10,479 nt of DNA from an uncultured Collinsella sp. (GTDB taxonomy: Bacteria; Actinomycetota; Coriobacteriia; Coriobacteriales; Coriobacteriaceae): the NCBI GenBank assembly GCA_905211615.1, contig CAJMBB010000066.1, forward strand, positions 1 through 10,479, given 5' to 3'. Both the position numbers and the translations under genes were made by a program. Under the pieces are notes generated by a model. The model searched no databases. It was not told where the DNA came from and saw only the letters and a list, made by a program, of their open reading frames with translations. How positions within the stretch are numbered: the stretch's first letter is position 1; each line of letters opens with the position of its first letter. This document shows positions 7,076-10,479 of the stretch, piece after piece.

Positions 7076-8071
7076 CTAGGCGCCGATTTCGGGCAGCTCG
7101 GGAACATTGGTGTCGCCCGTACGGTCGCCGATGCAGATCTGCCACAGCTCGGTCCAGGTGCCGTCGTCCTCGATCTTCTTAAGGAAATCGTTGACAAAGG
7201 CGACGCCGTCGGAATCGAGCGGCAGACCGATGCCATAGGGCTCCTTGCTGCCGAAGGGCTTGCCGGCAATCTTGTACTTACCGGGCTCGCGGACCAGGGC
7301 GCTCTGCTGCATGTTGTTATCGATGACGTAGGCGTCAACGCGGCCCTGCTGGAGTGCCTGGCGGGCCTCCTCGTCGGTCTTGAACTCCTGCTGGCTGGCC
7401 TTGGGAGCGAACTCCTCCAGGATGGCAGGGCCGTTGGAGCCGGACTGGACGGCGACGTTCTTGTCGGCCAGGTCGTCGACGCTCTTGATGTCGTCGTTAT
7501 CGGCGAGAACCAGGATGGCCTGCTGGGTGTAGTAGTAGGGGCCGGCGAAGGAGACGAGCTTCTTGCGCTCGTCAGTGATGGTGTAGGTGGCAAAGACGGC
7601 GTCGACCTGGCCGTTCTGCAGGACGGACTCGCGCGTGTCCGAGGTCACCTGGGTGATCTCGACCTTGTTCTCGCCCAGAATGTAGTTGGACAGGAGCTGT
7701 GCGATACCGGCGTCGAAGCCGCGGGTCTGACCGTCTTTCTCGTTGAGGAGGGAGAAGAGCGTAGAGGTCTGAACGCCACCGATCTTAAAGACGCCGGCGT
7801 CCTTGACGGCCGTGGCCCAGGTGCTGGCGGCGATGGCGTCGTCATCGGCCTTGGGGCCGTTGTCGACGAGCTTGTCGAACGCCTTGGCGTCGAGCGTGGT
7901 GGAAGCCTCGGTATCTTCGGAGCTCTTGGAGGAGCCGACGGCGGAACCCTTGTCGGCCTCGGCACTGGTGTCGGAGCAGCCGGCAAGACCAAGGCCGGCG
8001 ACGGTTGCGAAGGTGGCGGCGACAAAGCCGCGGCGGTCGAGAACGACCTGCTGGGAGAGGTTCTTGCTCAT
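7076..8071 (-). CDS. Glutamate/glutamine-type ABC transporter substrate-binding lipoprotein
   Basis: Protein of 331 aa anchored outside the membrane that captures substrate for the permeases. Residues 1-32 form an export signal: charged start, twin arginines in DRRGFVAA (12-19), hydrophobic stretch and lipobox LAGC with lipidated Cys32. A Ser/Asp/Glu-rich linker (33-60) follows. The binding domain belongs to SBP family 3: GFDAGIAQLL (118-127), then QNGQVDAVFATYTITDERKK (152-171) and FAGPYYYTQQAIL (175-187), which resemble the corynebacterial glutamate-binding GluB. Sequence around 280-300 (GIGLPLDSDGVAFVNDFLKK) closes the second lobe. GAAAGG lies 9 nt before the ATG. First gene of the operon. 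Glutamate is the favoured ligand, but glutamine or another polar amino acid cannot be excluded. Confidence 0.9.
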   Translation of the reverse strand: MSKNLSQQVVLDRRGFVAATFATVAGLGLAGCSDTSAEADKGSAVGSSKSSEDTEASTTLDAKAFDKLVDNGPKADDDAIAASTWATAVKDAGVFKIGGVQTSTLFSLLNEKDGQTRGFDAGIAQLLSNYILGENKVEITQVTSDTRESVLQNGQVDAVFATYTITDERKKLVSFAGPYYYTQQAILVLADNDDIKSVDDLADKNVAVQSGSNGPAILEEFAPKASQQEFKTDEEARQALQQGRVDAYVIDNNMQQSALVREPGKYKIAGKPFGSKEPYGIGLPLDSDGVAFVNDFLKKIEDDGTWTELWQICIGDRTGDTNVPELPEIGA

Positions 8072-8114
8072 AGTAGAACACCTTTCTCAATAAAATCCCT
8101 AGCGGTTGAGTAGA

Positions 8115-8144
8115 GTTATACCCTATCGCGCTCAAATGGGTCAA
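8115..8144 (-). promoter_or_regulatory. Predicted promoter of the amino acid uptake operon
   Basis: On the - strand TTGACC (8144-8139, 5/6 match) and TATAAC (8120-8115, 5/6 match) are separated by 18 bp. Transcription would start near 8108 and leave a leader of about 37 nt before the binding-protein ATG. A small inverted repeat TTACC-TTATG-GGTAA (8168-8182), about 25 bp upstream of the -35 box, could be a regulator site, but it is short. Confidence 0.7.
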
Positions 8145-8186
8145 CACGAAATAACTCAGAAACATACTTACCTTATGGGTAATTCT

Positions 8187-8221
8187 ACCTACCAAAAAGG
8201 GACAGGTTTATTTTGGCAGGT
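8187..8221. repeat. Small REP-like palindrome with GGGACAGG loop
   Basis: ACCTACCAAAA (8187-8197) faces TTTTGGCAGGT (8211-8221), an 11-bp inverted repeat with one mismatch and a 13-nt loop containing GGGACAGG. The string GGGACAGGTTTATTTT resembles sequence I associate with REP elements and remnants of REP-associated (IS200-like) transposons in many bacteria. No transposase gene is nearby. This could be a dispersed intergenic repeat; only a genome search can show it. Confidence 0.35.
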
Positions 8222-8295
8222 TTTATCTGGGCAAACGTCGATTATTGCAGCTGAAATAGCGTTTTGCAGACGGCATGATCGCTCACAGCGGTCGC

Positions 8296-8301
8296 TATAA
8301 T
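8296..8301 (+). promoter_or_regulatory. Consensus -10 box of a small + strand transcript
   Basis: A perfect TATAAT at 8296-8301 lies 26 bp before a strong Shine-Dalgarno and points away from the uptake operon. No good -35 box is found 16-18 bp upstream (8272-8279 reads GGCATGAT), so the promoter would be weak or activator-dependent. Predicted start near 8308. Confidence 0.45.
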
Positions 8302-8340
8302 GGCGGCAACGCGACACATATATAAGTAAGGAGATCGCGT

Positions 8341-8406
8341 ATGAACGGTTATTCGTTTTTCGCGCCGACCATGACTTGCTGTTTTGTCTCAATCTGTAAC
8401 AGGTAG
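8341..8406 (+). CDS. Leader-peptide-like small ORF (21 aa, cysteine-rich)
   Basis: A 21-codon ORF starts at ATG 8341 with AAGGAG (8328-8333) at ideal 7-nt spacing and ends at TAG 8404-8406. The peptide begins MNGYSFFAPT, has Met-Thr-Cys-Cys at 11-14 (adjacent TGC TGT codons) and a third Cys at 19, and ends FVSICNR. Codons 16-21 lie inside the 5' arm of a perfect 16-bp inverted repeat, so ribosome position would control whether that hairpin forms. This is the usual design of an attenuation leader. However, no + strand gene follows; the next feature is a terminator and then the 3' end of the opposite dxs-like gene. It is therefore an orphan leader, a small RNA with a coding part, or a short secreted or toxic peptide. 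I do not recognise the peptide. Confidence 0.45.
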   Translation: MNGYSFFAPTMTCCFVSICNR

Positions 8407-8441
8407 ACGAGGAAATGGGTTCTAACTGTTACAGATTGAGA
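8387..8441. repeat. Perfect 16-bp inverted repeat with 23-nt loop
   Basis: TCTCAATCTGTAACAG (8387-8402) and CTGTTACAGATTGAGA (8426-8441) are exact reverse complements. An outer 8-bp pairing TTTTCGCG (8357-8364) with CGCGAAAA (8451-8458) could extend the structure. Perfect pairing over 16 bp in otherwise non-coding DNA is strong evidence of selection, recent duplication or a mobile palindromic unit. It overlaps the end of the 21-codon ORF and precedes the terminator at 8460-8498. Confidence 0.8.
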
Positions 8442-8459
8442 TAATCGCGTCGCGAAAAT

Positions 8460-8498
8460 AAAAACCTTCGCAGGGATGCTTTCCTTGCGGAGGTTTTT
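8460..8498. terminator. Bidirectional intrinsic terminator at the dxs-like 3' end
   Basis: A 17-bp stem pairs 8460-8476 with 8482-8498 (flanking A-run and T-run plus the core CCTTCGCAGGGA / TCCTTGCGGAGG) around a 5-nt loop. On the + strand the stem has two G.U pairs and ends in TTTTTT. On the - strand it has two A.C mismatches and continues TTTTTATTTT. The + strand T-run merges with the dxs-like stop codon (TTA at 8498-8500). It ends both the small + strand transcript and the dxs-like message. Confidence 0.8.
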
Positions 8499-10279
8499 TA
8501 CTCGTTGAGTAGTCTCGCGGCTTCGGCGGCCATGTTCTCGACCGTCATGCCGTTCTGAGCGAGCAGCTCGTTGGGGTCGTAGCGGTCGGGGAAGCCCTTG
8601 GCGATGCCGAAGGTGCGCGTGCGCAACGGCGTGCATGCCAGATAGCATGCCACGCGCTCGCCCCAGCCGCCGTCCAGGATGCCGTCCTCGAGGGTGACGA
8701 CAACGCGATGCTCGGCGGCAAGGCTGTCGAGGAACTCGCGGTCGAGCTCGGTTGCAAAGCGCGGGTTGACGAGCGTGGCCTCGATACCGTACTCGGCAGT
8801 CAGACGGTTTGCCACGCGCTCGCCCAGCTCAAAGTAATCGCCAAGCGCGAGCACGGCAACGTCGCAACCCTGACGCACCACGTTGTAGCGAACGGCGCTG
8901 TAGTCGGCGTCTTCGGCAGGCGCAAGGTCGGGGCGGCTAACCAGGCCAATGCCCGGTACGCGGATCGCCACGGGATGCTCGCGGTGGTCGAGCGACCAGC
9001 TCAGCATGGACAGATATTCCTCCATGCAGGCCGGCGCTAAGTAGTGCATGTTGGGAAGACCGCCCAGCATGGAAATATCAAAGAACGAGAGATGCGTCTC
9101 GGATGTGGTGCCAAAGATCGACGCTCCAAACACTAGGATGGTTGCGGGGGCGTCGTTGAGGCACAGGTCGTGCCACAGCTCGTCGTAAGCGCGCTGCAAA
9201 AACGTGCCGTACACACCAAAGACTGGCTTGGCGCCCGAGCGCGCAAGCGCGGTGGCAAAGGTCACAGCGTGCTCCTCGGCAATGCCCACATCGACGAACT
9301 GTTTGCCGGCGGCAGCGCGAAGCTCGGGTGTAAAGCCCATGATGTAGGGCGTGGCGGCCGTGATGCCCACGACCTGCGGATCGCGCTCGATGGCGGCGCT
9401 GAGCGTCTCGCCCGTAATGTCGGCATAGGTGCGCGGCGCAGGCTCGCTCGGATGGCCCGGGCAGAGCTTACGCCCAGTCGCCATGTCAAACGGACCCACG
9501 TGGTGCCAGCGCTCGGGATCGCTCTGGGCCGGCTCAAAGCCCTTGCCTTTGGCGGTGGAGACGTGGAGCACGATGGGATGATCGATATCGCGCAGTTCCT
9601 GCAGCGCGTCGACGAGGGCCAACACATCGTTGCCGGCGTCCAGATAGCGGTAGTCGAGCCCCATCGCGCGGAAAACGTTGCGCTCACAGGTACCGTTGCT
9701 GGCACGCAGCTCGGCCAGATTGCGATACAGGCCACCATGGTTCTCGGCAATGGACTGGTCGTTGTCATTGACGACGATGATCAGGTTGCTATCGAGTTCG
9801 GCGGCATTGTTAAAGCCCTCAAACGCCAGGCCGCCCGAAAGCGAGCCGTCGCCAATGATGGTGATGACGTTGTACGTATCGCCCGTCAGGTCACGAGCGT
9901 GCGCCAGGCCGCAGCCCAGGCTCACCGACGTGGAGGTATGGCCCATGGCGAACAGGTCGTGCTCGGACTCGTCGGGATTGGCAAAGCCAGAAGCCTCGCC
10001 ATAGCGTGCCGGGTCGATATAAGTGTACGCGCGCCCGGTCAGCGCCTTGTGGGCGTAGGTCTGGTGCGAAACGTCAAAGACAATCTTGTCGATGGGGGAG
10101 TTAAACACGCGATGAAGCGCAACCGTAAGCTCAACGACGCCCAGGTTGGGGGCAACGTGCCCGCCGACGGCGGCGGAGCTTTCGAGGATTGCCTGGCGGA
10201 TCTCGCCGCAGAGCTGCGGGAGCTCGGCGCGATTAAGAGCCTTGACGTCCTCGGGCGTTGTCGTTTGCGTAAGCAGCAT
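8498..10279 (-). CDS. dxs: 1-deoxy-D-xylulose-5-phosphate synthase family protein (short, divergent form)
   Basis: Thiamine-diphosphate enzyme of 593 aa in the DXS branch of the transketolase superfamily. DXS joins pyruvate and glyceraldehyde 3-phosphate into DXP, the first step of the MEP isoprenoid route and a precursor of thiamine and pyridoxal. Visible motifs are GGHVAPNLGVVELTVALH (39-56), DVSHQTYAHK (69-78), GHTSTS (113-118), the ThDP/Mg motif GDGSLSGG (143-150) with NDND (171-174), KGKGFEPA (244-251), catalytic Glu335 in VGIAEEHAVTF, YGTFLQRAYD (357-366) and a transketolase C-terminal domain from about 465. It is shorter than classical DXS (about 620-640 aa). The segment normally reading DRAG...DGPTH is FGAS...TSETH (384-396), so one expected phosphate-binding arginine is missing, while Arg440 is kept. 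It resembles the short DXS-like proteins of enterococci and related Firmicutes. The Shine-Dalgarno (GGAG, 12 nt upstream) is poorly placed. DXP synthase activity is probable, not certain. Confidence 0.85.
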   Translation of the reverse strand: MLLTQTTTPEDVKALNRAELPQLCGEIRQAILESSAAVGGHVAPNLGVVELTVALHRVFNSPIDKIVFDVSHQTYAHKALTGRAYTYIDPARYGEASGFANPDESEHDLFAMGHTSTSVSLGCGLAHARDLTGDTYNVITIIGDGSLSGGLAFEGFNNAAELDSNLIIVVNDNDQSIAENHGGLYRNLAELRASNGTCERNVFRAMGLDYRYLDAGNDVLALVDALQELRDIDHPIVLHVSTAKGKGFEPAQSDPERWHHVGPFDMATGRKLCPGHPSEPAPRTYADITGETLSAAIERDPQVVGITAATPYIMGFTPELRAAAGKQFVDVGIAEEHAVTFATALARSGAKPVFGVYGTFLQRAYDELWHDLCLNDAPATILVFGASIFGTTSETHLSFFDISMLGGLPNMHYLAPACMEEYLSMLSWSLDHREHPVAIRVPGIGLVSRPDLAPAEDADYSAVRYNVVRQGCDVAVLALGDYFELGERVANRLTAEYGIEATLVNPRFATELDREFLDSLAAEHRVVVTLEDGILDGGWGERVACYLACTPLRTRTFGIAKGFPDRYDPNELLAQNGMTVENMAAEAARLLNE

Positions 10280-10306
10280 CGTTGTGGGTTACTCCATGCG
10301 AATCGA

Positions 10307-10331
10307 GTGCCGGCGCTCCCTCGGCCGGCAC
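10307..10331 (-). promoter_or_regulatory. GC-rich 8-bp hairpin in the dxs-like leader
   Basis: GTGCCGGC (10307-10314) and GCCGGCAC (10324-10331) pair perfectly around a 9-nt loop, 27 nt before the dxs-like ATG. There is no T-run on either strand, so it is not an intrinsic terminator. It may shape the 5' leader of the message or act as a protein site. Confidence 0.4.
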
Positions 10332-10406
10332 AATTGCACAAGACAGTCTCGCACATTTTGGCGTTTGATATGTGACGGCGGCGCGGTAATTCGCCAACTG
10401 GCGGGG

Positions 10407-10418
10407 CAAAACGTTTTG
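10407..10418. promoter_or_regulatory. LacI-family-like palindrome CAAAACGTTTTG
   Basis: CAAAACGTTTTG is a perfect 12-bp palindrome with a central CG, the form of operators bound by LacI-family repressors (CcpA and PurR sites share the AAACGTTT core). It lies about 130 bp upstream of the dxs-like ATG and could control that gene or a + strand gene beyond the right edge. Confidence 0.4.
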
Positions 10419-10479
10419 TCCGATGCCATACTGGTAGATCCGATGATGATTTTATTCAATGAGTGCAGGCCGTGGCTTT

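Larger units (their letters stand above)
10280..10479. other. Upstream region of the dxs-like gene, no gene seen
   Basis: These 200 bp hold no credible gene. They contain an 8-bp hairpin and a 12-bp CG-centred palindrome, listed separately. A possible - strand -35 box TTGAAT (10459-10454) has only a poor -10 partner (TACCAG, 17 bp on), so the promoter of the dxs-like gene is not resolved. A gene may start right of the window. Confidence 0.5.

Noticed and set aside
8349..8648. - strand open frame (99 aa) overlapping the dxs-like 3' end
   Set aside because: It is out of frame with the clear DXS C-terminus and crosses the terminator. Its composition is that of a shadow frame.
9170..10375. Long + strand open frame (401 aa) opposite the dxs-like gene
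   Set aside because: It has no Shine-Dalgarno or recognisable domain and is biased in composition. Long antisense frames are expected opposite a GC-rich gene, and the - strand gene carries all catalytic motifs.

Overview
The window looks like chromosomal DNA of a gut actinobacterium of the Coriobacteriia, most likely Collinsella or a close relative. This is inferred from the GC-rich coding style of the right two thirds, the glutamate-type ABC operon and the short DXS-like enzyme; no rRNA or marker gene is present to fix the taxon. I see no tRNA, rRNA, CRISPR array, integrase or complete insertion sequence.

Left block (about 1-3750, + strand, visibly less GC-rich). A four-helix DUF2975-type membrane protein (248-808) is followed after 8 bp by a small XRE/YozG-type DNA-binding protein (817-1146) and a clear intrinsic terminator (1188-1215). 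A new promoter (1224-1252) then drives three overlapping genes: a BcrA/LanF-type ABC ATPase (1291-2052) and two six-helix permeases (2049-2873, 2857-3675). This is the layout of a lantibiotic/bacitracin-type self-protection exporter. The leader of the regulator pair (194-227) and the exporter promoter (1238-1273) carry the same TTATCG/CGATAA half-sites, so the XRE protein probably controls both units.

Middle block (3785-8144, - strand, GC-rich). Five genes form one operon read right to left: a glutamate/glutamine-type binding lipoprotein (8071-7076), an intra-operon hairpin, two HEAAM-type permeases (6937-6278 and 6281-5448, overlapping by 4 bp), a GlnQ-type ATPase (5411-4647) and a class-I glutamine amidotransferase-like hydrolase of the C26 family (4594-3785). 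A good promoter (8115-8144) precedes the lipoprotein gene. The operon imports an acidic or amide amino acid and probably trims a gamma-glutamyl compound inside the cell. It converges with the left block on a long hairpin (3714-3751).

Right block (8160-10479). A 1782-bp gene (10279-8498, - strand) encodes a short, divergent member of the 1-deoxy-D-xylulose-5-phosphate synthase family that keeps the thiamine-diphosphate machinery but changes part of the expected substrate-phosphate site. Between it and the ABC operon lies a small + strand unit with no obvious partner. It has a consensus -10 box, a strong Shine-Dalgarno, a 21-codon cysteine-rich ORF whose end lies in a perfect 16-bp inverted repeat, and then a 17-bp terminator hairpin. 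It looks like an attenuator leader or small RNA without a downstream gene, and is the most unexplained item in the window.
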